Translations under genes and position numbers: made by a program | The notes under the pieces: generated by a model | Database searches by the model: none | Told to the model about the DNA's origin: nothing | The model's input: the letters and a program-made list of their open reading frames with translations, nothing else | Assembly: GCA_013388735.1 (NCBI GenBank) | Contig: JACAES010000167.1 | Coordinates: 1-46,017, forward strand | Reading direction: 5' to 3' | Source: Chloroflexota bacterium | GTDB lineage: Bacteria; Chloroflexota; Anaerolineae; Aggregatilineales; Phototrophicaceae | Length of the DNA stretch: 46,017 nucleotides | In this document: positions 1 to 8,052 of the stretch, piece by piece | Layout of the letters: every line of letters begins with the position of its first letter | How positions within the stretch are numbered: the first letter of the stretch is position 1

Positions 1-463
1 ACACGAACTTGTAGACCGTGCCATCAATGGTGATTCGGCGACAGCGTTTGCCTGCTTCCTCCGCGTGCAGTGTCCATCCCGCCTGTTTGAGCGTGAAGGA
101 AGTGTACTTTTTCACCTTCTTGAAGCGCGGCAGGCCGCCTTTTTTCTCGAAAAAGTTCTCGTAGACCTGCTCGTGACGTTCGCAGATGTCCTGCACCGCC
201 TGCGACCCGACCAGCCGCCAGTGGGCGAACCGTGTCGTTTTCATCCGCAGCCTGGCGATGTGCGCTTTCATCCGATTTTCGGAGATGTGCTTGCCGGTGA
301 GCCGGTAGTAGCGTTTCTGCAAGGCGGTGAGGTGATTCCAGATGATGCCCGAAATGTTGATCGTATCATGCAGCCGAAAATCGCGCTTCGAGCGATACAG
401 ACGGTATTTGTAGGTTCGGCGGACTTCAACGATGCTGGATTTCGTGTCGCGTATTTTCGTCAT
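1..463 (-). CDS. tnpB: IS200/IS605-family TnpB (OrfB), N-terminal part, cut by window edge
   Basis: Reverse-strand frame with an ATG at 461-463 that stays open to base 1, giving about 154 residues of the N-terminus. The protein opens with a basic segment containing RRTYKYRLYRSK and then an HTH-like region around GIIWNHLTALQKRYYRLTG. Later comes GLPRFKKVKKYTSFTLKQAG, the start of the OrfB beta-barrel region. This order is typical of TnpB, the RNA-guided nuclease encoded by IS605/IS1341-type elements. The catalytic RuvC-like domain, zinc finger and any downstream omega-RNA would lie beyond the left edge, so whether the gene is intact cannot be judged. No TnpA gene is visible on the right side, so if one exists it is to the left or supplied in trans. 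Family call is confident; start codon moderately so. Confidence 0.85.
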   Translation of the reverse strand, partial: MTKIRDTKSSIVEVRRTYKYRLYRSKRDFRLHDTINISGIIWNHLTALQKRYYRLTGKHISENRMKAHIARLRMKTTRFAHWRLVGSQAVQDICERHEQVYENFFEKKGGLPRFKKVKKYTSFTLKQAGWTLHAEEAGKRCRRITIDGTVYKFV

Positions 464-512
464 GCAAATAGTATATACGAAAATGTTATCTAATGCCGGC
501 GCACCTGATATC

Positions 513-534
513 CCCAAAGTGCGAAGGTTGGGGG
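513..534. repeat. Imperfect hairpin upstream of tnpB, possible element end
   Basis: Arms CCCCAA (513-518) and TTGGGG (529-534) flank a 10-nt loop, 50 bases upstream of the tnpB start. IS200/IS605 elements lack inverted terminal repeats and instead carry subterminal hairpins, so this is a candidate left-end structure. The assignment is inference; no second copy in the window allows the boundary to be fixed. Confidence 0.3.
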
Positions 535-642
535 TTTACAGCGCTTCTCGATAACCTACTCTAGCATAGGCCGATATAGGGCGCAAGTGGGGCAAAGCGC
601 GTTATACTCGTGAATAATTATCGAATTAGGGAATTTTTCATC

Positions 643-927
643 ATGGACATCACGGTGCAGTTTGAGGTGGACGGCGAACTCACTACGCCGGAAACCCTGG
701 CGGACGACTGGGAACTGGCCGAAATGCTGGAACACACCGAAGCGTCCGTTAGGCAGCAGGTGGCGCACAAACTGGATGGCCTGCTCTGCCCGGAACACGG
801 CCAGCCGCCGCGCGTGCGGGTCAGCGTGCAGTACGCTTCCGACGCGGGACAGATGGAGCTTGCGTATCATGTGGATACCTGCTGCCAGCCGTTTTTGCTG
901 CGCGTGGTGCAGGCGTTGAATCATTAA
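643..927 (+). CDS. Small Cys/His-containing protein of unknown function (94 aa)
   Basis: An ATG at 643 follows GGGAA with a nine-base spacer and is preferred over the in-frame ATG at 610, which has no ribosome site. The product is acidic in its first half, with alternating strand-like and helical segments. It contains a CPEHG motif near residue 50 and a DTCC motif near residue 80, so three or four Cys/His residues could form a metal or disulfide site. I recall short bacterial proteins with this CPEHG...CC pattern but know of no assigned function. No signal peptide or membrane segment is seen. It stands alone between the tnpB fragment and the opposite-facing ridA gene; a TATACT box at 603-608 may be its -10 element. 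It is likely a real gene because both motifs are conserved in type. Confidence 0.6.
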   Translation: MDITVQFEVDGELTTPETLADDWELAEMLEHTEASVRQQVAHKLDGLLCPEHGQPPRVRVSVQYASDAGQMELAYHVDTCCQPFLLRVVQALNH

Positions 928-939
928 GCGGCTCGCCTG

Positions 940-1329
940 TTACCCAATCACCGCCGATACTTCAATTTCGACCAGCAGTTCAGGGCTGACGAGGGCGCTA
1001 ACCTCGACCATCGTCGCCGCCGGGCGAATGTCGCGGAAGAATTCGCCGTGCGCGCGGCCAATTTCCTGCCATTGGCTGATATCGGTCACGAACATGCGGG
1101 TGCGAATCACATCCGTGCGCGCGGCTCCGGCCTGATTAAGCGCCCGCTCGATTTTTTCGAGGATGTACCTCGCCTGTGCATAAACATCACCGGCGCCGAC
1201 AACCTGGCCGTTTTCATCAACGGCGGTCGTGCCGGCCACTTCCACGATATTACCTATCCGCACAGCGCGCGAGTAACCGACGATGTTTTCCCATTTCGCG
1301 CCGGAGGAAACATTGGTACGACCGGACAT
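940..1329 (-). CDS. RidA/YjgF/UK114 family protein (enamine/imine deaminase-like)
   Basis: The 129-residue product is the usual length for this family of trimeric cytosolic proteins, which hydrolyse reactive enamine/imine intermediates released by PLP enzymes such as threonine dehydratase. The order of motifs fits: an early GYSRAVRIGNIVEVAG strand pair, a central helix with YILEKIERALNQAGA, then RTRMFVTDISQW, and a C-terminal segment with IRPAATMVEVSAL and LLVEIEVSAV. The Arg of the IRPA segment lies where the substrate carboxylate-binding Arg of RidA sits. The start is supported by GGGAG seven bases upstream of the ATG. Exact subfamily (RidA versus Rid1-7) cannot be told by eye. The MFS gene just upstream on the same strand may share transcription. 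Confidence 0.9.
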   Translation of the reverse strand: MSGRTNVSSGAKWENIVGYSRAVRIGNIVEVAGTTAVDENGQVVGAGDVYAQARYILEKIERALNQAGAARTDVIRTRMFVTDISQWQEIGRAHGEFFRDIRPAATMVEVSALVSPELLVEIEVSAVIG

Positions 1330-1400
1330 AACACTGCTCCCGACTGCCGGTTAGGTGTTGTGCATCATTCCAACGTCATTTATACCCTTAACGGCCTGTT

Positions 1401-2753
1401 TCAAACACTCGCGGCTAACTGCTCCCTAGCCGTGTCGCTGGTGTAGTTCCGCAAGCGCGGGTACTTCCAGGATATCCAGCCGGTGAGCAGAATGGTCGCC
1501 AGCCCGCCGGTGAAGATGGCGACCGGCGCGCCAAAGGCCGACGCCACCAGCCCGGCTTCCAGTTCGCCGAGCTGCGGCCCGCCCATGAAAAACATCATGT
1601 TGACGCTGGTCATGCGCCCGCGCAGGTAATCGGGCGTCAAAATCTGGCGAACCGTGCCGCGAATGACGGTCGAAACGGTGTCGCCCGCGCCGGTGAGCGC
1701 AAAACAGATATAGGACAGGACGAAGCTGGTCGAAAGGCCGAACAGCGCCGTCGCCGCGCCGTAGATCGCCACACTGACCAGCAGCACTTTGCCCTGGTGA
1801 TAAATCTCTTTTCGCAGCGCGGCCACCATCCCGGCCAGCAGCGCCCCTACCGGCTGCGCGGTCGCCAGCAGGCCGTAGCCCGCCGCCCCTACGCCCAGCA
1901 CTTCCGAAGCGATGATCGGCAGCATGGTGCGCGCCGACGAAAAAAAGGTGGCGAAAAAGTCCAGCAGCATCGTCCCCCAGATGATGCGCGAGTTGTAGGT
2001 GAAGCGCAGCCCTTCTACCAGCGGCTTCCAGCCGATGCCGCCGGTCGGGTTGGCCGCGCCGCCCCGGTAGCGAATCAACGCCAGCGTGCCGACGGCCACC
2101 AGAAACGACAGCCCATTGATAGCGTACACCGCGCCGACGCGGGCGTTCAGGGCTTCTGTCTCCATCGCCACTTCCTGCGAGGCCCCCGCGCCGATGACGA
2201 TGCCGGTGATGGCCGGGCCGGCGATGGTGGCGACCTGCCACATCAGCGTATTCAGGCTGACCGCGTTCGCCAGGTGTTCGCGCGGGACGAGGTTCGGCAC
2301 AAGCGACTGCCGCGCCGGGGTGTCCAGGGCCGTTATCCCCGCCGCCAGCGCCATCACCACGTAAATCAGGCCGACGGTCGCGCCCCCGCTCAGGGTCAGC
2401 GCCGCCAGCAGCAGCGCCAGCCCGGCGGCCATCACCCGCGTGAAAACCATCAGTTTGCGCCGGTCGCGGGAGTCGGCCAGCATCCCGCCCACCAACGCGA
2501 ACAGCATAATCGGAATCACCCGCGCCAGCCCCAGCAGCCCCAGGCCGAGCGCCTGGCTGTTGAGCGTGACCGGCTGCCCGAACAGGTCAAAAACCAGCGT
2601 CTGGCCGCGCAGCAGTTGGAACACGTGCCAGTCAATGGCGAACAACTGCATCTGCGAGCCGATGGTCGAAACCAGTTCGCCCGTCCAGACCAGGCGAAAA
2701 TCGCGGTGGCGCAGCGCGGCCAGCCGGGCAGGCGAAGCGGGCGAAACGGTCAT
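1401..2753 (-). CDS. MFS transporter, EntS/MFS_3-like efflux permease
   Basis: The start at 2753 is chosen because AAGGAG lies just upstream; the frame extends to 2864 but without a ribosome site. The 450-residue protein has about 12 hydrophobic helices. It starts with LAALRHRDFRLVWTGELVS, a signature seen at the N-terminus of MFS_3/EntS-like exporters. The loop between helices 2 and 3 contains GGMLADSRDRRKLM, the MFS motif A that gates the transporter. Members of this group export siderophores, macrolides or other small molecules, but substrate cannot be predicted here. It is followed 70 bases later by ridA on the same strand and is divergent from the GT-C pair at 2980. Confidence 0.88.
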   Translation of the reverse strand: MTVSPASPARLAALRHRDFRLVWTGELVSTIGSQMQLFAIDWHVFQLLRGQTLVFDLFGQPVTLNSQALGLGLLGLARVIPIMLFALVGGMLADSRDRRKLMVFTRVMAAGLALLLAALTLSGGATVGLIYVVMALAAGITALDTPARQSLVPNLVPREHLANAVSLNTLMWQVATIAGPAITGIVIGAGASQEVAMETEALNARVGAVYAINGLSFLVAVGTLALIRYRGGAANPTGGIGWKPLVEGLRFTYNSRIIWGTMLLDFFATFFSSARTMLPIIASEVLGVGAAGYGLLATAQPVGALLAGMVAALRKEIYHQGKVLLVSVAIYGAATALFGLSTSFVLSYICFALTGAGDTVSTVIRGTVRQILTPDYLRGRMTSVNMMFFMGGPQLGELEAGLVASAFGAPVAIFTGGLATILLTGWISWKYPRLRNYTSDTAREQLAASV

Positions 2754-2979
2754 GAAAGCTCCTTTATACAGACCTGTGTCGCGGAGAATGATTAAAGCTG
2801 TGTTATGAATTGTAGCGCGGAAAACCCGGTGCAATGCAGTCCGCCCGACTAAACTGGACTCCATTCGCCGGTAAGGCCGCCGGTCTGCTGACAGGTCCGG
2901 CCTGCGCCTGACCCTTGCCGCCCGCGCGCCGGTAGCCTAAACTGGCAGCACATTTGACAAGGGAGATGTCCGTTTCACC

Positions 2980-4536
2980 ATGCGAGCTGCCCATAAACTG
3001 CTGCTGATCTGCCTGGGGGCGCTTGTCCTGCGGCTGGGGGTGCTGGCCGCGTTTGTCTCGCATCCCGGCGTGGGCGACCCGAACCACTACTACAACCTGG
3101 GCGGCTTTCTGCTGGAAGGACGCGGCTTCAACATTGACTACGTGTGGCAGTTCAATAATCCGCCGGAACGGCTTGAACACCCGGAAGACTATTGGATGCC
3201 GCTCACCGGGGCGCTGGCCGCATCTTCGATGGCGCTTTTCGGGCGCGGCGTGCCGGGCGCGCTGGCGCTGTTTGCCCTGATGGGCGCGCTCGTCCCGGTC
3301 ATCGCTTATCTGGCGGCGCGGCAGTTTGGCTGCTCGCAGGGCGGAAGCCTGTTCGCCGCCGCTGCCGCTGCCGCCCTGCCGGAATTTGTGCTGAATTCGG
3401 TGCGGACGGATACGACCATCCCCAATCTGTTGCTGGTGTGCGCCAGCATGCTGCTGCTGACGCGCGGCCTGCGCGGGGGCGGCGTGTGGCCGTTTGTGGG
3501 CAGCGGCCTGGCGGCGGGGCTGGCCTATCTGGTGCGCAGCGACAGTTCCCTGCTGCTGCCGATGCTGGCTGTTACGCTGGTCGTTTATAGCGTGTGGGGA
3601 CGCCGGTACGCCAGCCGGCGCTGGATTTATGCTGCGCTCGTGCCGGCGGTCGCCGTCCTGGTGGCGCTGCCCTGGAGCCTGCGAAACATCCAGCTTTTCG
3701 GCACGCCGACCACACCCAAACTGGACGATATGTTTTACCTGACCGATTTCCGGGAACATTTCGTTTATGACACTGAATTGAGTCTGCAAACCCTGCTGGC
3801 AAGCCAGACGCCGGCGCAGTTGATCGGCAAGCGGCTGTTCGAGATGGCCGCCAGCGCCAAACTGCTGTATACCACGCTGGACGTGTTCCTGCCGGTGGCG
3901 GTGACCGGCGGGCTGCTGATGCTGCTGGCCGCGCGCGACCGCGACCGGCTGCTCACCCTTGCTCCGGCGCTCATCCTGTTGGGCGGGGCGTTCGTGTTTT
4001 ATACGGTGCTGGTGCCGCTCAAAAGCCAGGGTGGCAGCTTCAAAAAAGCCTATATCACGCTCATTCCGCTGCTGCTGCCGCTGGCGGCCTATGCGCTGGA
4101 GCGGGCGATCAGCAGCGAACGGCTGCGCCTGGGCGCGATGGCGCTGGCGATGCTGTTCACGGCGGCCAATGCCGTCGAATTGGTGCGCGCGGATGCGCGG
4201 GCGGCCAGCAGTTATCTGGATACCATGCGGCAGGTGGCGGCAGGCGCGCGCGCCATGCCGGACACCAACGGCGACGGCGAGATCATCCTCATGGCGCAGG
4301 ACCCGTTTATGCTGCGATTCGTCGGCATCCGGTCGGTGATGCTGCCGATGGAAGACCGCGATACGATCCTGGAAGTGGCGCGGCGCTACGGCGTGGATTA
4401 CCTGATGATGCCGCCCGACCGCCCCTCGCTCGACCCGCTGTACGCCGGGACGGAGAGCGACCCGCGTTTTGTGGCAGTGGCAAACGTCAGCGGCACGCAT
4501 GTCGTCCTGTACGGTTTTGATTTTTCGGCGGAATGA
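2980..4536 (+). CDS. GT-C fold membrane glycosyltransferase-like protein (GT39/ArnT/PMT type)
   Basis: The 518-residue protein has roughly ten membrane helices, beginning immediately at the N-terminus. The first extracytoplasmic loop holds GDPNHYYNLGGFLLEGRGF, in the place where GT-C enzymes carry their catalytic acid and substrate-binding residues. The last 110 residues are a soluble domain with GDGEIILMAQDPFMLRFVG and a RRYGVDYLMM segment. Such enzymes move sugars from polyprenyl-phosphate donors to lipids or proteins on the outer face of the membrane. The donor and acceptor are unknown. It overlaps the next gene by four bases (ATGA), so the pair should be translationally coupled. The ATG at 2980 has GGGAG about 14 bases upstream, a longer spacing than usual. 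Confidence 0.78.
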   Translation: MRAAHKLLLICLGALVLRLGVLAAFVSHPGVGDPNHYYNLGGFLLEGRGFNIDYVWQFNNPPERLEHPEDYWMPLTGALAASSMALFGRGVPGALALFALMGALVPVIAYLAARQFGCSQGGSLFAAAAAAALPEFVLNSVRTDTTIPNLLLVCASMLLLTRGLRGGGVWPFVGSGLAAGLAYLVRSDSSLLLPMLAVTLVVYSVWGRRYASRRWIYAALVPAVAVLVALPWSLRNIQLFGTPTTPKLDDMFYLTDFREHFVYDTELSLQTLLASQTPAQLIGKRLFEMAASAKLLYTTLDVFLPVAVTGGLLMLLAARDRDRLLTLAPALILLGGAFVFYTVLVPLKSQGGSFKKAYITLIPLLLPLAAYALERAISSERLRLGAMALAMLFTAANAVELVRADARAASSYLDTMRQVAAGARAMPDTNGDGEIILMAQDPFMLRFVGIRSVMLPMEDRDTILEVARRYGVDYLMMPPDRPSLDPLYAGTESDPRFVAVANVSGTHVVLYGFDFSAE

Positions 4537-5882
4537 GGCAGCTCGTGACGAACCGCCGGTTCACCCCGACACTTTTACAGCTTATCCTGGCGCTGGCGGT
4601 CGTCCTGCGGCTGGCGCACGCGCTCTCACTTAACCCGCTCGACGTTTACAGCACCGGCGGCGACAGCGCCTGGTATCTGCTCAACGGTTATGCGCTGGTC
4701 ACGGGGCAGGACAACACCCACGTGACGATTCCCGATGCGCCGCATCCCGGCGTGCCGGTGCGGCTGGCCTACCTGCCCACGCCGCCGCTGTACCTGCTGT
4801 TCGCCGGTTTCTGGCAGGCCGTCCTGCCCCCGGCTGCCGCCATCATCATGATACGGCTGTTCCAGGTGTTGATGAGCGCGGCGCTGTGTTTTTTCGCCCA
4901 CCGGCTGGCGGCGATCCTCGGCGGCCAACGCGCCGGGCTGATCGCGGCGGCGGCGCTGGCGGTATCGCCTGCGTTCATCGTTGAACCGGCGGCGGTGCTG
5001 TCGGAAACGCTGTTTATGTTCCTGGTCGGGGCAGCTTTATGGCTTTACACACGAATTTTTGCGCCCGGCGAAGCGAACGCCGCCCGAAGCCTGATCGCTG
5101 CCGCCGCCCTGTTCGGTCTGGCGACGCTGACCCGCGCCGCCCTGCTGCTGTTCCCGGCGGGGCTGGCGATACACCTGCTGCTGGCCGGGGGACTGCGGCG
5201 CGGTTTTCGGCAGGCGGCGCTGCTGCTGGCAATCTATACGCTGGTGGTTTCCACCTGGACGCTTTATAACCTGGCGCGTTGGGGGCGGCTGGTGATCGGC
5301 GGAGAAGGCTTCGCCGCCTTTTTATTCATCAGCGCGACCGACTGGCAGGGGCCAGAGGCGCTCGACGCGCAGTTGGCCGAAACTGCCGGTGGGGATGTGC
5401 CAGATGATACCGGCGAACGGCAGGAGATTTTCCAGCACGCCGCCGCGCAGATCATCGCCCAGGATGTGCCGGGGTACATCAGCCGACGGCTGGCCGACCT
5501 GACGGCGGCGCTTTTACAGCCGCACGGCACGATTTATTACGGCGGCGAAAGCCTGAAAGACCTGGCGGTGGATTGGTGGTTGACCGACCGCTCACCCGTC
5601 GGGCTGCTGCGGCTGGCGCAGGGCGAGTGGTTTTGGCACAAGTTGGTCATCTACATTTTCCATTATGCCGGGCTGCTGCTGGGTCTGGCCGGTTTATGGG
5701 TCAGCCGCCGGAACTGGCGCGTGGCGATGCCATCCTTCGGTTTTATCCTTTATATCCTGCTGGTGCATCTGGTTCTGGACGCGCTGCCCCGCTATCTGTT
5801 CCCCGCGATGGTAGTCTGGTGGGCGTTCGCCGGGGTGGCGCTCAGCCGGCTGCGGCGGCCTGGCACGGCAGCCAGATGGTGA
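4533..5882 (+). CDS. Second GT-C type membrane glycosyltransferase-like protein
   Basis: The 449-residue polytopic protein is the translationally coupled partner of the gene before it, with start and stop sharing ATGA. The first loop contains STGGDSAWYLLNGYALVTG, again the acidic loop after helix 1 typical of PMT/ArnT-like GT-C enzymes. About ten helices follow, then a short soluble loop with TAGGDVPDDTGERQEIF, and a final helix pair ending in a basic tail. Two adjacent GT-C proteins of different sequence suggest successive or partner steps in lipid-linked sugar transfer; this is inference. The 3' end overlaps the convergent histidine kinase gene by 41 bases. Confidence 0.75.
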   Translation: MRQLVTNRRFTPTLLQLILALAVVLRLAHALSLNPLDVYSTGGDSAWYLLNGYALVTGQDNTHVTIPDAPHPGVPVRLAYLPTPPLYLLFAGFWQAVLPPAAAIIMIRLFQVLMSAALCFFAHRLAAILGGQRAGLIAAAALAVSPAFIVEPAAVLSETLFMFLVGAALWLYTRIFAPGEANAARSLIAAAALFGLATLTRAALLLFPAGLAIHLLLAGGLRRGFRQAALLLAIYTLVVSTWTLYNLARWGRLVIGGEGFAAFLFISATDWQGPEALDAQLAETAGGDVPDDTGERQEIFQHAAAQIIAQDVPGYISRRLADLTAALLQPHGTIYYGGESLKDLAVDWWLTDRSPVGLLRLAQGEWFWHKLVIYIFHYAGLLLGLAGLWVSRRNWRVAMPSFGFILYILLVHLVLDALPRYLFPAMVVWWAFAGVALSRLRRPGTAARW

Positions 5883-7950
5883 AGATCGTACCGACTCCTT
5901 CCTGGCTCTCGACGGTGATCGTGCCGCCGTGCAGATCGAGGTTATCCTTGACGACTGCCAATCCCAACCCTGTGCCTTCGATTTCGCCCACATTGGTGGC
6001 GCGCTGGAAGGGCTTGAACAGACGCTCCTGGTCAGCCGCCGGGATGCCGATGCCCTCGTCGCTGACCTGGAAAATTAAATAGCCGTCCGCCGAGGATAAA
6101 CTGAGGCGCACCTCGCCGCCCTGGGGGGAATATTTGATCGCGTTGGTGAGCAGATTCATCAGGATGTGCGAGAGCAGTTTTTCATCCAGCAGCACGCCCG
6201 TATACTCGCCGTCGCTGGTGAACACCAGCCGGTGACGCGGGCCGGCGGTTTCTTGCAGCCGTTTGAGCAGCACGCGGCAAAATTCATTGGCATCCAACGG
6301 GGCGGGGTTAAACTTGATTTTGCCGGCCCGCGCTTTGCTGATCTTCAGAATATCCTCGATCATCTCCGACATATTCTGCACCTGGTGCTGAATTTCATGC
6401 AGGTGTTCGATCTGCCGTTCAACCGCCATGTGGTGGCGGTAGCGTTCCAGCAGCTCGCTAGACGATAAAATCACCGCCAGCGGGTTGCGGAACTCGTGCG
6501 AAATCATGGAGATGAACTGCTCGCGCAGCTCGATTAACTCCCGTTCCTTCTGGATTTCCAGGTGCAGCATCTCGGCCTTCAGCCGCTCTTCTTCCAGCAG
6601 CCGCCGTTCGCTGGCGTCGCGCAGCGTCAGCAGCCAGGCCCAGCCGGATTCCCAACCGATGCGGTTGGCCGTCCAGTCTATCGGCAGGGTTGAACCGTCG
6701 GCGCGCCGGAAGTTCGATGATCCCAGGCGCGCACCGGCCTCGACGGGATTAAACACCCAGGAAAACGGTGCGTTTTTTTCGCCGGCGGGCAGCAGGCCGC
6801 TGAAAGGCTGGCCGATGAGCTGTGTTTCGTCGTAACCGAGCAGCGTCCGGGCGGCATGGTTGGCGCTTTGAATGAAACCCGTCTCATTGATAATCAGGAT
6901 GACATCCGGCGATTCGTTAAAAATGACCCGGAATTTTTCTTCCGAAGCGCGCAGCGACTCCTCGATGCGCCGGCGTTCGGCCAGTTCATCCTGTATCTGG
7001 CCGTAAAGCACGGCATTATGGCTTACCACCACCACATGCGCGGCCAGCGCCTCCAGCAGCCACAGGTCATCATCGGTGTAGGCGTCCAGCCGGTAGCTGA
7101 AGACCTGTATCACGCCCACGACCTCGCCTTCCAGCTTAAGCGGCACGATCAGCGCCGAGTGTGGGCTGTCTTCCTCATCCGGCACGGCAATCTTTGTCAC
7201 CTGCCGGTCGTTAAAACGATACACATTGGCCGACGTTTGAAGATGGGCAATATAATCGTTCAGCAAAAGCGACTGCCCGGTGCGAATGGCGACGCTCTGC
7301 GTGCCGTGTCCCTCCGGGTTCAGTGGAATCGGGGGAAGCTGGCCGGGGTCTTTGACCTGGCCTTCATAACGCATATGCACGCAGCGGATGAGGTTATCAT
7401 GGGGGTTATATTCCGAAAGCAGCAGAATATCGCAGTCCATCACCCCGGCGACGACCTGGTACAGCGCGTCGTAAACCGCCGCCGGGTCAAGCGACTGGCT
7501 GAGCCGGCGGCTGGCCTCGTACAGCAGGCGAAGCTGCTCGGTGCGTTTTTTCAGCGCCGTTTCAGCCAGCGTCCGCTCGGTGATATCCAGCAGCGTGCCG
7601 AGGACAGCCGGACGTCCCCGGTGTTCTACCCGCTGTCCCAGAACTTCCAAGTAGGTGATTGTGCCATCCTTTTTTAGCCCGCGCAGCGTATAGTGCAGCA
7701 CCTCGACCTTACCTTCCAACCGGACACGCAGGTTTTCGGCAACCATCTGGTGGTCGTCCGGGTGGATAAAATTAACTATCTCAAAGCCGATCAGTTCGTC
7801 GGAGCGATAGCCCAACATGGAGGCCAGGGGCGTATTGACGTAAACAAACCGGCCATCCTGTATCAGATACATTCCAAACAGGCTGTTTTCAAGCAGCCGT
7901 TGGAACAGCGCCTCATTTACCGGCGCGCGTCGTGGGTCGCTGTCGAGCAT
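5842..7950 (-). CDS. Hybrid-input sensor histidine kinase (PAS-GAF-PAS-HisKA-HATPase)
   Basis: This 702-residue protein has no membrane segment. A PAS domain covers about residues 12-130 (RFVYVNTPLASMLGYRSDEL) and a GAF domain about 140-325. A second PAS lies at about 340-460. The dimerisation/phosphoacceptor helix has MISHEFRNPL with His485. The ATPase domain shows the N box NLLTNAIKYSPQGG, the G1 box SDEGIGIP, an F box FKPFQR and the G2 box EGTGLGLAVV. All catalytic elements are therefore present. No response regulator or receiver domain is encoded nearby, so it is an orphan kinase within this window. A cytosolic ligand, redox state or light could be the input; the sequence does not tell which. 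AAGGAG lies 14 bases upstream of the ATG. The gene is divergent from tsaD. Confidence 0.93.
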   Translation of the reverse strand: MLDSDPRRAPVNEALFQRLLENSLFGMYLIQDGRFVYVNTPLASMLGYRSDELIGFEIVNFIHPDDHQMVAENLRVRLEGKVEVLHYTLRGLKKDGTITYLEVLGQRVEHRGRPAVLGTLLDITERTLAETALKKRTEQLRLLYEASRRLSQSLDPAAVYDALYQVVAGVMDCDILLLSEYNPHDNLIRCVHMRYEGQVKDPGQLPPIPLNPEGHGTQSVAIRTGQSLLLNDYIAHLQTSANVYRFNDRQVTKIAVPDEEDSPHSALIVPLKLEGEVVGVIQVFSYRLDAYTDDDLWLLEALAAHVVVVSHNAVLYGQIQDELAERRRIEESLRASEEKFRVIFNESPDVILIINETGFIQSANHAARTLLGYDETQLIGQPFSGLLPAGEKNAPFSWVFNPVEAGARLGSSNFRRADGSTLPIDWTANRIGWESGWAWLLTLRDASERRLLEEERLKAEMLHLEIQKERELIELREQFISMISHEFRNPLAVILSSSELLERYRHHMAVERQIEHLHEIQHQVQNMSEMIEDILKISKARAGKIKFNPAPLDANEFCRVLLKRLQETAGPRHRLVFTSDGEYTGVLLDEKLLSHILMNLLTNAIKYSPQGGEVRLSLSSADGYLIFQVSDEGIGIPAADQERLFKPFQRATNVGEIEGTGLGLAVVKDNLDLHGGTITVESQEGVGTIFTIWLPCQAAAAG

Positions 7951-8020
7951 GGCTAAAGTTCTGTCTCCTTACTGTGTTTCCATTCTATCGCAATTTTTCA
8001 CCAGATAACGATAGATTTCG

Positions 8021-8029
8021 TGCTATAAT
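8021..8029 (+). promoter_or_regulatory. Probable extended -10 promoter of tsaD
   Basis: TGC followed by TATAAT at 8024-8029 matches an extended -10 element; GAGGAAGG follows just before the tsaD start at 8053. No good -35 is seen at the usual distance, which is acceptable for extended -10 promoters. Confidence 0.5.
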
Positions 8030-8052
8030 GCCGCGCGAGGAAGGATGAATGA

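Noticed and set aside
1797..2795. Plus-strand open frame opposite the MFS gene
   Set aside because: Composition is Arg/Gln/His-heavy; the minus-strand MFS frame has motif A, twelve helices and an AAGGAG site.
2803..4500. Long open frame on the minus strand opposite the first GT-C gene
   Set aside because: Its translation is rich in His, Gln and Arg with no motifs, the usual look of an antisense frame in high-GC DNA, while the plus strand encodes a clear membrane protein.
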